This document shows, piece after piece, positions 29,201 to 36,735 of a stretch of DNA of 64,000 bases. A model generated the notes under the pieces. The model was given only the letters and a program-made list of their open reading frames with translations, was not told the DNA's origin and did not search any database. This DNA is from Butyrivibrio sp. MC2021 (GTDB lineage Bacteria; Bacillota; Clostridia; Lachnospirales; Lachnospiraceae). The position numbers and the translations under genes are program-made. The first letter of the stretch is position 1; the number at the start of each line of letters is the position of its first letter. The stretch lies in contig NZ_JHXX01000005.1 of NCBI RefSeq assembly GCF_000621605.1, positions 124,001-188,000 on the forward strand. The letters run 5' to 3'.

Positions 29201-31351
29201 CGTCAGAAGGAAAAGAAGATGGAGTGGATCGGCATGCTCCTTGATGTGGTAAAGGAAGTCTACGGGGATGATCCCGAGGCCCTTAACAACGCCACAAGAG
29301 AGGAAAAAGAGCATATCGCAGGCCGCGTCCTGGATAAACTCTTCAGCCGTAAGTGCGACTATCCTGATACAGAAAACAACAGAGAGAATCTCATTACTCT
29401 CTTTGAATGCATAGGAATACAGGGCTTTGATCCGGAGAAGATCCTGGATGTGGAGGCCCAGTTCACCAACGCCAAGAAAAAGCTTCCTCAGAAGCCCGAG
29501 AGAACTCAGCTGGAAGCTGTTGTGGGCTACCTCAAGATGATGGCCAAGGCCAACGATTATAACCACGACTTCAGCCTGTTCCTGCCTCTTCTGCCTATGC
29601 TTATGGCAGTTGATGAGCTGCCTCAGGGTTCACTTCCAAGGAATCCCGAGACCATTTTTACCAACGGTGCATGGCCCGACCACGGCGGCAAAAGAGATAT
29701 CAATGTGGGACTGGGACTTTATGACGATCCCGAGAATCAGAGACAGGATATGTACACTGTCAGCTTCCCCAAGGCAGGAAGCCTCCTGCTTATCGGTGCA
29801 CCCGCCACAGGTAAGAGCTCATTCCTTCAGACCTTTGTATATGAGCTTATTACCAGATATTCACCGGCAGAGGTTGTTATTTACGCTCTGGAGTTTTCAG
29901 TTCGTAAGTTCTCACCTTTCAAGGCGGCGCCTCACATCGGAGGTATCGTCACTGAGAATGACACCAACGAGAAGCTTGAGAAGTTCTTTATCATGATGAC
30001 TCAGGTCCTGGCGGAGAGAAAGCAGAAGCTGGGCGAGACCGGTTACGAGCACTACGAGGCTGCTTCAGAAGTGGACAGCATGCCCGCTATGTTCATCATC
30101 ATCGATAACTTCGCAGCTCTTATGAACAGAGCTTCCGACAGATACAACGGAATCCTTCAGCAGCTTATCAAGGAAGGTGCAACCCTGGGAATCTTCCTGG
30201 TGGTTTCAGCTGCGGGCTGCGGTAACGGAGAAGTGCCCAACAACATGGCACAGAACTTCAGGACAACCATCTGTCTTGAGCTTAACAATTCCTATGACTA
30301 TACAGGCTATATGAGAACCTCCCGCCTGAGAATGAGACCCGAGGCCGGAATCCCCGGACGTGGTATCGCCAAAGTGGGTGAGAGAGTTCTTGAGTTCCAG
30401 ACCGCTCTTCCTCTTAAGAGCAGAAATGATGCTGAGTGCGCCAAGGTATTCAACACCATGGCCGCCAAGATGGAGGAGGCATGGACCTCCCGCGGAGACG
30501 ACATCTTTATGCCAAGACCCATACCGGAGATCCCGGAGGAGCCTGTTTGGGACGAGTTCAGAAAAGTGCCGGATGTCAGACGTATGCTGGGCACAGAGAA
30601 CAAGCTGCCCCTGGGCTACGATGCCAAGACAGCGGCTATATACGGCATCGACTACTCAGAGGTTTATTCCTACCTCATCACCGGTGCCAAGAAAAAAGGA
30701 AAGACCAATACCCTCAAGGTTATCGCCTGTGCTGCCAAGGCTAAGGGTGCAAGAGTTGTCATCGTTGACTTCGAGAAGACCCTGGCCAGATTCGCAGAGG
30801 AGCTTGGTGTTGAGCATATCAGCACAGAGCTTGATTTTGCAGGCTTCCTGTCCAAGCTTCTTGTACAGGATATATCTGTGAGAAACAAGTTCAAGGCACA
30901 GCTTCTTGGACAGAATATGGAAGAAAAAGAGATATTCAGGGAGATGCAGAAGTTCGGCCAGATCTTCGTGCTTATCAACAACCTGCCTGACTTTGTCATC
31001 AGGGTTACCAAGCCTACAGAGCCGAATGTTCCAGCCAACCTGAACCTCAACATGGAGATGATCATGAGCAAGGGATATCTCCACAACCTGTTCTGGTTCT
31101 CCACTGTGGACAAGGAGAATCTGGGCATGGCTCCTTCACTGCCGCTCTACAAGATGTATGTGGGCGACAAGAAGGGTATCCACTTCGGTGGAACCGTACA
31201 CTCAACGTCGGTTGCCGGCATGAGTTTCGAGAATCAGGAAAGAAGAACCGTGGACAACGCCCGTCCTGCCGGCAGAGGTATGCTGGCGGCCGATAACGGC
31301 GATGTTACACAGGAAGTAGTACTTCCACTTGTTAAAGGTAATTTGAAATGA
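26282..31351 (+). CDS. essC: Type VII secretion ATPase EssC (FHA domain plus three FtsK/SpoIIIE-like ATPase domains)
   Basis: 1,689 residues; the membrane motor of T7SSb that moves WXG100-type substrates. It has an N-terminal FHA region (about 100-200: TIGRNSDTT, SAIHAAIF, SANGTFLNN) and two membrane helices (about 270-330). Three ATPase domains follow. D1 has Walker A GTTGSGKS (K735) and an intact Walker B IIVIDEFAEM. D2 has GAPATGKSS (K1178), but the Walker B Glu is Asn (IIIDNFAAL). D3 has GAKKKGKT (K1474) with the degenerate VLINNLPDF. Degenerate D2/D3 and an intact D1 are typical of EssC. ATG 26282 is chosen over the TTG codons at 26258/26261, which lack a ribosome site. It overlaps the LytTR gene by 4 bases. 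Confidence 0.95.
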   Translation: MGTVLTIYSQNAFKRFLLPAINDADHTVLISENLFGISKDIELRMEVRDNKWYFRMSERYDLECLDPEVDCYASPIQDDANCKKNEFKLLVEGNHIITVIANNVEDYFAAYNHYYVPSQGSTITIGRNSDTTLCYDYMNTNQVSAIHAAIFINNGDVILSDNESANGTFLNNRRLIGSQKLVFGDCVDIFGLRMVFLGNKFAVNVFESGVKVDENVLLPAEEKEVPLQKVNKKRLFTMFNRAPRRLSQIDSEPVKIDEPPQPKDEVRKTGIFGAIGGALVMALPMMVGCTFMVVASRLSGVNRGVFMYMGMVTATTSATIGAIRGITGMKRARREYEEYEKKRNEKYGEYLRQKEELIRSKYERNTEILRDRYVPAEEACMYGPNTPVLWGRNMSQPDFLSHRVGIGDMPFQVDIEVPAEKFSMSENNLTLIPENLKKTYATLKDVPICVDLLEERLVGVVGGRTMAGGVQVVRSLITQIAANDSYTDVKIALVYNEKKTSLSGEWDFVKWLPHVWNESKKFRFIASNKETVSEVFFELNKVIRQRIENGGTPEQEDDQLPKPYYVVIVAAPEFLEGELLTQYLLSPKPEYGLSTIYMVENYEQLPNACEYIIENDNIYSGIYRTSEDLEKGTTVKFDSITTRQAHDFAQRIACVEVQEMETGGDVPGSITFFEMYGIKKLDDLDVLTRWKKNRTYESMKALVGQKAGGAPCYLDIHEKYHGPHGLVAGTTGSGKSETLQTYILSLAINYSPDDVSFFIIDYKGGGMANLFEELPHMIGQISNLSGNQIQRALLSIQSEKDRREALFATYGVKDIRDYTKLYKNNEAKVPLPHLIIVIDEFAEMKKEEPEFIQEIVSVSRVGRSLGIHLIMATQKPAGSVSDDIWANSRFKLCLRVQSRQDSMDMLHKSDAAYLTQSGRCYLQVGNDELYELFQSGFSGAVYYDDEEDVSTDIATMLDINGTSFIEGNHARTIRQKEKKMEWIGMLLDVVKEVYGDDPEALNNATREEKEHIAGRVLDKLFSRKCDYPDTENNRENLITLFECIGIQGFDPEKILDVEAQFTNAKKKLPQKPERTQLEAVVGYLKMMAKANDYNHDFSLFLPLLPMLMAVDELPQGSLPRNPETIFTNGAWPDHGGKRDINVGLGLYDDPENQRQDMYTVSFPKAGSLLLIGAPATGKSSFLQTFVYELITRYSPAEVVIYALEFSVRKFSPFKAAPHIGGIVTENDTNEKLEKFFIMMTQVLAERKQKLGETGYEHYEAASEVDSMPAMFIIIDNFAALMNRASDRYNGILQQLIKEGATLGIFLVVSAAGCGNGEVPNNMAQNFRTTICLELNNSYDYTGYMRTSRLRMRPEAGIPGRGIAKVGERVLEFQTALPLKSRNDAECAKVFNTMAAKMEEAWTSRGDDIFMPRPIPEIPEEPVWDEFRKVPDVRRMLGTENKLPLGYDAKTAAIYGIDYSEVYSYLITGAKKKGKTNTLKVIACAAKAKGARVVIVDFEKTLARFAEELGVEHISTELDFAGFLSKLLVQDISVRNKFKAQLLGQNMEEKEIFREMQKFGQIFVLINNLPDFVIRVTKPTEPNVPANLNLNMEMIMSKGYLHNLFWFSTVDKENLGMAPSLPLYKMYVGDKKGIHFGGTVHSTSVAGMSFENQERRTVDNARPAGRGMLAADNGDVTQEVVLPLVKGNLK

Positions 31352-32061
31352 TATCTGCCATTTTATTTGACAGTGATGAAAAAGAACTGAATAAGATAAA
31401 AGATCTCGTTTCTGATGCTGTTTCCATGCTCACCGATGACGAAATCAGATTCTGTGCCTGCTCCGGGGAAAAAGACCTGGAGAAGGCCCTGCAGACCATG
31501 GATCTGTGTGATGTAGTCATCGCGGAGTTCGGAGAAAACGGAAGCGCCATAGACAGGATAAGGGCAAGGTTTGCCACTGCGCCCCTTCTTCTTGCGGTGG
31601 ATGTGACCGTTTCCCCCATGAAATACATCAGGCCCGGAATTATGCCTTCAGGACTGATCCTGCGGCCTCTTTCCGAGGAGGATCTGGAGAAGAACATCAG
31701 TGAATTCCTGACAGCTTCTCTTGATATCAGGAACACGGAGGATGAGACCCAGATCATGGTGGAGACCAAGAAGGGCAACATCAAGGTCCCCATTTCCCAG
31801 GTCTTCTACTTTGAGTCCAAGGCCAAGAAGGTGTACCTGAGGCTTAGGAACGAGGAGTACGGCTACTACGACACCCTGGAGCATCTGGAGACGGTGCTTC
31901 CGGGCAATTTCCTCAGGTGTCACAGAGGAATCATTGTAAACATGGACTATGTGACGCAGTACAAGGCAACAGAGAAAACACTGTATCTGGAGGGGGATAT
32001 GTTCATCCCGGTTTCCAGAAGATACAACGCCGATGTCAGGGGGAGAATGAAAAATGAGTAA
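31348..32061 (+). CDS. LytTR-family response regulator with a Glu-substituted receiver
   Basis: 237 residues. The N-terminal half (about 1-120) has the outline of a receiver domain (AILFDSDEKELNKI, then DVVIAEF). At the phospho-acceptor position there is E60 instead of Asp. The C-terminal part (about 130-235) is a LytTR DNA-binding domain: VPISQVFYFESKAKKVYLRL, FLRCHRGIIVNMDYV and FIPVSRRYNADVR. LytTR proteins bind pairs of direct repeats about 21 bp apart; such a pair lies at 32967-33001, before the WXG100 genes. The gene overlaps essC (ATGA) and is in turn overlapped by the next gene, so it is translated with the secretion genes. No sensor kinase gene is nearby. Confidence 0.88.
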   Translation: MISAILFDSDEKELNKIKDLVSDAVSMLTDDEIRFCACSGEKDLEKALQTMDLCDVVIAEFGENGSAIDRIRARFATAPLLLAVDVTVSPMKYIRPGIMPSGLILRPLSEEDLEKNISEFLTASLDIRNTEDETQIMVETKKGNIKVPISQVFYFESKAKKVYLRLRNEEYGYYDTLEHLETVLPGNFLRCHRGIIVNMDYVTQYKATEKTLYLEGDMFIPVSRRYNADVRGRMKNE

Positions 32062-32719
32062 TATAGGAAGCAAAGCTATTTACATGTCCCTTCAGCAGCT
32101 TCTCATCATCTTTTACCAGAGAAAGGTGGACGGCATTCTGATGCCGGACGCCATAAGCGAAGTGGAAGCCGGCGACAGGCAGCTCAAGGAGGCTATGGCA
32201 AAAATGATAGGTGACGGCCTTCTTGTTCCGGATAAGTCAGGTCAGCTGGCCCTTTCCGAGGATGCAAGGGAAATAGCGGATATAATCGCGGGAGCAGCCA
32301 GGATCTACCATATAGGTAACGGCGCCATGCCACAGCAGTTTTTGTATGAGAAGGACGGCCGCGGGGTTCTCATGAACCTGGACACCATGAACTCTGAGAG
32401 AGCAAGGCTTGAGATCGGAGATGCCAGGGAGCTGATTGAGAACATCACGGACTACGAGGGCATGCCTGCCAAGGAGCAGACCGGCGAGGCTGCGGCCGCT
32501 GAGGAGATCCCGGCAGATAAGCCCATGGAGGAGGTTCTGGACATCCCCGAGGTGGTGACCGTGGTTGACAGATATCTTCGAGGCGCAGAAAAAGCACAGC
32601 TCAGAGTGGTGGTCAGAGAGGGCGAGCCCTTTACCATCACTGCCACCGGGGAGGGAAACACCCCCAAAGTCTATGACAAAGAGCTGTTTGTGCGCTTTTT
32701 GACGGAGGAACAGAAATGA
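32054..32719 (+). CDS. Unrecognised T7SS-locus protein
   Basis: 221 residues, no signal peptide or membrane helix, so cytoplasmic. The first 80 residues look helical, with a winged-helix flavour (MSLQQLLIIFYQRKVDGILMPDAI, then KMIGDGLLVPDKSGQLALSEDAREIADII). A middle beta segment, an Ala/Glu-rich linker (about 140-165) and a C-terminal domain (VVTVVDRYLRGAEKAQLRVVVREGEPFTITATG) follow. It overlaps the LytTR gene by 8 bases and yukD by 4. By position and size it could be an EspG-like substrate chaperone, but I cannot show homology. Confidence 0.7.
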   Translation: MSNIGSKAIYMSLQQLLIIFYQRKVDGILMPDAISEVEAGDRQLKEAMAKMIGDGLLVPDKSGQLALSEDAREIADIIAGAARIYHIGNGAMPQQFLYEKDGRGVLMNLDTMNSERARLEIGDARELIENITDYEGMPAKEQTGEAAAAEEIPADKPMEEVLDIPEVVTVVDRYLRGAEKAQLRVVVREGEPFTITATGEGNTPKVYDKELFVRFLTEEQK

Positions 32720-32964
32720 TAGTAGTAGATGTATTTGTACCTGCCCTCGATAAGACCTACAACTTCAGTCTTAACGAGAAGGTAAGAATCAACTCGGTGA
32801 TAACTGAGATAACAGACATGATAGAGCAGAAGGAGAAGATGACCTTTATCGGGGATCAGACAAAGCTAAGGCTCTACAGCACTGAGACCGGGAGCCGTCT
32901 TCCCATCGACAACACCCTTTCGGAGTGTGCCGTTCGGAGTGGAAAAAAGCTCATTTTGATATAA
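32716..32964 (+). CDS. YukD/EsaB-like ubiquitin-fold protein
   Basis: 82 residues with the beta-grasp pattern of the YukD family: an N-terminal strand pair (IVVDVFVPALDKTYNFSL), a helix (VNSVITEITDMIEQ region), LRLYSTETGSRLPIDNTLSECAVRSGKKLILI, and no C-terminal Gly-Gly. YukD/EsaB is a small cytoplasmic accessory of T7SSb, needed for secretion or its regulation. The start codon overlaps the stop of the preceding gene. The LytTR-type repeats begin 2 bases after its stop. Confidence 0.85.
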   Translation: MIVVDVFVPALDKTYNFSLNEKVRINSVITEITDMIEQKEKMTFIGDQTKLRLYSTETGSRLPIDNTLSECAVRSGKKLILI

Positions 32965-32966
32965 AA

Positions 32967-33037
32967 AAGTGTCATTCGTCCGATTTCAAGTGTCATTCGT
33001 CAGAAAAGCAACATTTTTTTTCCAGAAGTGATAGAGT
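32967..33037 (+). promoter_or_regulatory. Direct-repeat LytTR site and weak promoter before the WXG100 genes
   Basis: AAGTGTCATTCGTC occurs at 32967-32980 and again, identical, at 32988-33001: 14-bp direct repeats with a 21-bp period, two helical turns. A candidate -10, TAGAGT, lies at 33032-33037; the position 17 bases upstream (33009-33014, CAACAT) is a poor -35. Direct repeats just upstream of a defective -35 are the typical layout of LytTR-activated promoters. Confidence 0.7.
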
Positions 33038-33062
33038 AATTTCAGACAGAGGGAGATAAAAA

Positions 33063-33458
33063 ATGTTCTACATAAATACCGGGAATGTTCGCTCGGCGGT
33101 GGTTTCATTTTCTTCCGTAGAGCAAACGCTAAGGAGTCTTAAAGGTCAGGTTGATGACGTTAGTCACAACATTGCGGATCTTAGCGGAATAGCAGAAGTT
33201 CTTCCGACTCTGGAGTACATAAGCAGCAGGATACTTGAGGAGTCAAATGCACTTGGCAGATTGTATGATGCCGGTGTCAGGGTCGTACGTGAGTATGAGA
33301 ACGCTGAGGAGAACATATTAGACAATCAGGAGGGACGTGGCTGGACCTTCGGAGGCGGTTCATCGCTTCATGACTTTACCGGCAACGGTGGGGAGTCAGC
33401 CAATTCTAATAAAATAGATTATGGGACACTTGAAGAGCTTTCAGGGCTGTTTCACTAA
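33063..33458 (+). CDS. Small helical T7SS-associated protein with a YxxxE motif
   Basis: 131 residues, first gene behind the repeat-containing promoter. It has long amphipathic helices (VVSFSSVEQTLRSLKGQVDDVSHNI; SRILEESNALGRLYDAGVRVVREYENAEENIL) and ends in a Gly/Ser-rich tail. YENAE near residue 95 matches the YxxxD/E export motif of type VII substrates. There is no W-x-G turn, so it is not a standard WXG100 protein; it may be an LXG-type partner. SD AGGGAG is seen before the ATG. It is 17 bases upstream of the first WXG100 gene. Confidence 0.75.
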   Translation: MFYINTGNVRSAVVSFSSVEQTLRSLKGQVDDVSHNIADLSGIAEVLPTLEYISSRILEESNALGRLYDAGVRVVREYENAEENILDNQEGRGWTFGGGSSLHDFTGNGGESANSNKIDYGTLEELSGLFH

Positions 33459-33475
33459 TCGGAAAGGGTAAATGG

Positions 33476-33769
33476 ATGGACGTTATTGCAAACAACCTGC
33501 CACAGTTTGATGGCGATATTCAGGATTATGATGCCGGAAATAAGGGATTGGCACAGTCCTTTGATCAGATGGTAATTCATATGAACGAGCTTAATAATAT
33601 GTGGGAAGGCGAAGCTCATGAGCAGTTTAAGACTACTTTCAATGAGGATAAACTGAAAACACAGCAGATGCTTAGCGATGTGCTCAGAGTGTACAATGAA
33701 TTGAAATTCGCTCATTCCGAGTACACAAACTGCGAGAACAACGTAGCAGGAATAGTTAACGACTTGTAA
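33476..33769 (+). CDS. WXG100-family protein 1
   Basis: 97 residues, a helix-turn-helix hairpin with WEG in the turn (NNMWEGEAHEQF) at mid length, the hallmark of the ESAT-6/WXG100 family secreted by T7SS. YTNCE in the C-terminal helix fits the YxxxD/E signal. An out-of-frame ATG at 33472 was rejected; ATG 33476 has AAGGG 7 bases upstream. It is followed by four more family members. Confidence 0.9.
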   Translation: MDVIANNLPQFDGDIQDYDAGNKGLAQSFDQMVIHMNELNNMWEGEAHEQFKTTFNEDKLKTQQMLSDVLRVYNELKFAHSEYTNCENNVAGIVNDL

Positions 33770-33786
33770 TTTAGAAGGAGATAATC

Positions 33787-34110
33787 ATGGCTTTTTCATT
33801 AGCACTCGGTGTAACACCTGAATCTATGAAGACTAAGTCAGCAGATATCAACACAGATATCGACGACATGCAGAAATATGTCAATGCTCTTCAGCAGGAG
33901 GTTTCCGGAACCGCTTCTTACTGGGAAGGTGAGGCAGGAAATACTCAGAGACAGAACTTTGAAGATCAGGTAACAGAGATTAACAATTTGATTTTAAGAC
34001 TTCGTACTTATCCAACAAGAATTCTTCAGATGGCAGGACTTTATGAGGACGCTGAGGAGACTGCAGTAGGATATGCACAGGCATTGTCAACAGATATAGT
34101 AATGAAGTGA
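33787..34110 (+). CDS. WXG100-family protein 2
   Basis: 107 residues with the turn SYWEGEAGNTQ and a C-terminal YEDAE (YxxxE). Its last residues, AQALSTDIVMK, closely resemble the end of the fifth paralogue (AQALSADIVMEV), although the rest of the two proteins differs, so these two may be a functional pair. It has a strong ribosome site (AGAAGGAG). Like its neighbours it lacks a signal peptide and should leave through EssC. Confidence 0.9.
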   Translation: MAFSLALGVTPESMKTKSADINTDIDDMQKYVNALQQEVSGTASYWEGEAGNTQRQNFEDQVTEINNLILRLRTYPTRILQMAGLYEDAEETAVGYAQALSTDIVMK

Positions 34111-34132
34111 TAAAAAGTGAGGAGAACCGGTA

Positions 34133-34435
34133 ATGAAGACTGAAGCACAAATTTATATGGACTTCAAAAGAGCCCAGGCTCAGGCTGACCGACTTCGCCA
34201 GATTGCTTCTAATATGGACAATGTGGCAGAAGACGAGATGGCAGGCGCAATCAGCAAGGTCCGCTCAGATTGGACAGGAGAAAATGCTGATACCTACACA
34301 AGTAAGGCAGACAAAGAAAAGACAAAAGTAATTAAGACAGCCGCTGACGTAAGAAGAGTGGCAGACACAATCGAAGCAATGGCAGCCAGAATAATGCAGG
34401 CAGAGCTGGATGCTATAAGAATAGCCAGTCATTAA
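34133..34435 (+). CDS. WXG100-family protein 3
   Basis: 100 residues, turn SDWTGENADTY. It is the only one of the five in which I do not find a C-terminal YxxxD/E motif, so it may be exported as the silent partner of a heterodimer. It is rich in Ala, Lys and Arg and clearly helical on both sides of the turn. SD GAGGAG is seen before the ATG. Confidence 0.88.
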   Translation: MKTEAQIYMDFKRAQAQADRLRQIASNMDNVAEDEMAGAISKVRSDWTGENADTYTSKADKEKTKVIKTAADVRRVADTIEAMAARIMQAELDAIRIASH

Positions 34436-34450
34436 AGGAGGAAAATTAAA

Positions 34451-34744
34451 ATGGCAGAAATTTATGTACAGAGTTCACAGGCATTACAGGATATCATCGA
34501 TCAGTTAACAAAGCTTAACGCAACATACCAGGGATACACCCAGGATATCGACACAGAGGTAAAGAACCTTACAACAAAGTGGGAAGGTAAGGCAAGCGAG
34601 ACTTTCCAGGATACTTACAGCAAAGAGAGACATTGCTACGCTGATTTCTTTGACGGAGTTGGAACATATATCAAGGCTCTTACAGAGATCCTTGCAAAGT
34701 ATGAGGCTACTGAGACAGCAAACATCAGCATCGCATCAAAGTAA
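34451..34744 (+). CDS. WXG100-family protein 4
   Basis: 97 residues, turn TKWEGKASETF, and YEATE near the C terminus (YxxxE). It is the most typical EsxA-like member of the set in length and spacing of the motif. The start has AAGGAGG upstream and is 15 bases after the preceding stop. Confidence 0.92.
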   Translation: MAEIYVQSSQALQDIIDQLTKLNATYQGYTQDIDTEVKNLTTKWEGKASETFQDTYSKERHCYADFFDGVGTYIKALTEILAKYEATETANISIASK

Positions 34745-34781
34745 TTTTTGAAAATTATCAACCTACAGGAGGATTAATATA

Positions 34782-35114
34782 ATGGCAGCAGTATTAGAGA
34801 ATTTAAGAGTATCAGACGTAGCTGACTTAAGAACAGAGGCTACTAATTTCCAGACACACGCAGATGACCTTAGAAAGGTTACAGGAGAAATGCTTACACT
34901 TATCGGCGGAACATTAGGTGTATGGCGTGGCGAGGCTCAGAAGAGCTATACAGACAGATTCGCTGATCTTTCAGACGATATGGACAGACTTTACAACCTT
35001 TGCTCAGCTTACAGCACAGACCTTATCGACATCGCTAACAAGTACGAAGAGGGCGAGACAGATAACATCTCTAAGGCACAGGCTCTTTCAGCTGACATCG
35101 TAATGGAAGTTTAA
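34782..35114 (+). CDS. WXG100-family protein 5
   Basis: 110 residues, turn GVWRGEAQKSY, C-terminal YEEGE (YxxxE) followed by the tail AQALSADIVMEV shared with paralogue 2. It is last in the tandem array and followed by an intrinsic terminator 28 bases after the stop, so the array at 33063-35114 is a transcription unit of its own. Confidence 0.9.
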   Translation: MAAVLENLRVSDVADLRTEATNFQTHADDLRKVTGEMLTLIGGTLGVWRGEAQKSYTDRFADLSDDMDRLYNLCSAYSTDLIDIANKYEEGETDNISKAQALSADIVMEV

Positions 35115-35142
35115 TACCTAAATTTGTATATTCTTGACCGGG

Positions 35143-35167
35143 AACAGTGCCTTCGTGCACTGTTTTT
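35143..35167 (+). terminator. Terminator of the WXG100 array
   Basis: AACAGTGC (35143-35150) pairs with GCACTGTT (35157-35164) over a 6-base loop, with T residues after it. The strong expression expected for secreted WXG100 proteins is thus separated from the next gene. Confidence 0.85.
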
Positions 35168-35196
35168 GGCGTATCCGGAAATAATGGGAGTTTTTT

Positions 35197-36735
35197 ATGA
35201 AGAGTTTTAAGAAATTAATCAATCTTGCACTTGCTGCATGTATAGCATTTTCTCTGATAGGAGGTTTATTTACCGTGGAGGTCAGGGCCGAGGGTGAGGC
35301 CAAGCTGATGCAGTCCTTCGTAATTGACGATACAGTCAGAGCATATATCAGAAACGGTGCTGTTGACGGAAGTAGTACCTATCAGATCGGAAAGGATTTT
35401 TGTACAGATATCGGTACATGTGGCCTGGGCGAAGATGTAAGTCCTGTAAGGACTCTCATTCTTCTGGACAATTCTCTGTCTATGACCAAGGCATTAATGG
35501 AACCCATCAAGGATTCCATCAGGAAGATCATCGAGGCTCACGGACCCAATGAACTTTTTAAGGTGGGAACCTTTGATGAACAGGTGCACTACCTCACCAC
35601 AGACTTTTCAGAGGACTATGTGGCTCTGGACAAGCTGGTGGAGGGCATAGAATACCATGATCAGAAGACATATCTTAACACAATTCTCTACGACATCATT
35701 CATGAGATCGATTCCCGTGATTACGAGGGATATGTGAGGATCATCCTTTTTGCCGACGGAGTAAAGGATGAAGAGATCGGCTACACCAACGGTGAGCTGG
35801 CAGATCTTCTGGCAAACAGGAACTATCCTATCTATTCCTTTGGTGTAAAGAGCGGCAAAAACGCTCCTCTTCTGGAGGACATGTTCGCTCTGTCAAGAAA
35901 GACAGGAGCTGAGTGTCTTCTTATAGATAAAGATAATATCGGCGATGTGCCGGCTATTCTGTCTGCGGATTCGGGAATCACCGTGCTTACGGCCAAGATC
36001 CCTGAAGATGCCTGGGACGGTGAGAGAAAGAACAGTCAGCTCAAGCTTGCTGACGGCAGCAGCATTTCCTTTATGGTTCAGACCCCTTTCCCTGTTTATC
36101 AGGAGAAAAAGGAGGATAAGCCTCTGCCTCCCGTGGAGCTCATTGAAGAGTCCGAACCGGAGCCGGAGCCAACCCTCTGGGATAAGCTCAGACAGCCCCA
36201 TATCATTGCGGCTATAGTAGGATGCCTTCTTATCCTTATTTCACTTATTATGTTGCTGGTTCATTTTATAAGAGCCAAAAAGAAAAAGCCGGAAGAGGTT
36301 ATGATGCCCACAGTCAACCTGGGCTCAGGGGCAGGAGAAACAGAGCTTTTCGGCTATGGAACAGGAGCCCAGAACAACGGAACAGAGCAGCTCACACCTG
36401 CTGTTTCCGACGGAAGAAAGAAATATATGTTCCTTCTTACTGACAAGGATGATGAGTACAGGAGCTTCAGATGCGAGCTTATCGATGAGCTCACCATCGG
36501 ACGTATGGAAGACAACCATATCATTATCGGAGATGACAATTCGGTACACAGACATCATTCGACAGTAACAGCCAAGAACGGAACTTTCTATTATACAGAC
36601 CTTAAGGACGTTAAGAATCGTAGCGCTGTCAACGGAGTATTACTTAAACCCACAATCCCGCAGCTTATTGTTAACAATTCTGTTGTGACAATAGGAAGAC
36701 ACTCCTACACAATAACAATTACGGAAGGTCATTGA
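35197..36735 (+). CDS. Membrane protein with outer vWA and inner FHA domain
   Basis: 512 residues: signal peptide (about 1-30), a von Willebrand A domain outside with a complete MIDAS start D91-x-S93-x-S95 (LLDNSLSM), a membrane helix (about 330-355: IIAAIVGCLLILISLIMLL) followed by basic KKKK, and a cytoplasmic FHA domain at the C terminus (LTIGRMEDNHIIIGDDNSVHRHH, then SAVNGVLL). FHA domains bind phospho-threonine, and vWA domains bind metal and protein ligands. The protein could therefore pass a signal between the outside and the kinase/phosphatase pair. Its stop overlaps the phosphatase start by one base (TGATG). Confidence 0.88.
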   Translation: MKSFKKLINLALAACIAFSLIGGLFTVEVRAEGEAKLMQSFVIDDTVRAYIRNGAVDGSSTYQIGKDFCTDIGTCGLGEDVSPVRTLILLDNSLSMTKALMEPIKDSIRKIIEAHGPNELFKVGTFDEQVHYLTTDFSEDYVALDKLVEGIEYHDQKTYLNTILYDIIHEIDSRDYEGYVRIILFADGVKDEEIGYTNGELADLLANRNYPIYSFGVKSGKNAPLLEDMFALSRKTGAECLLIDKDNIGDVPAILSADSGITVLTAKIPEDAWDGERKNSQLKLADGSSISFMVQTPFPVYQEKKEDKPLPPVELIEESEPEPEPTLWDKLRQPHIIAAIVGCLLILISLIMLLVHFIRAKKKKPEEVMMPTVNLGSGAGETELFGYGTGAQNNGTEQLTPAVSDGRKKYMFLLTDKDDEYRSFRCELIDELTIGRMEDNHIIIGDDNSVHRHHSTVTAKNGTFYYTDLKDVKNRSAVNGVLLKPTIPQLIVNNSVVTIGRHSYTITITEGH

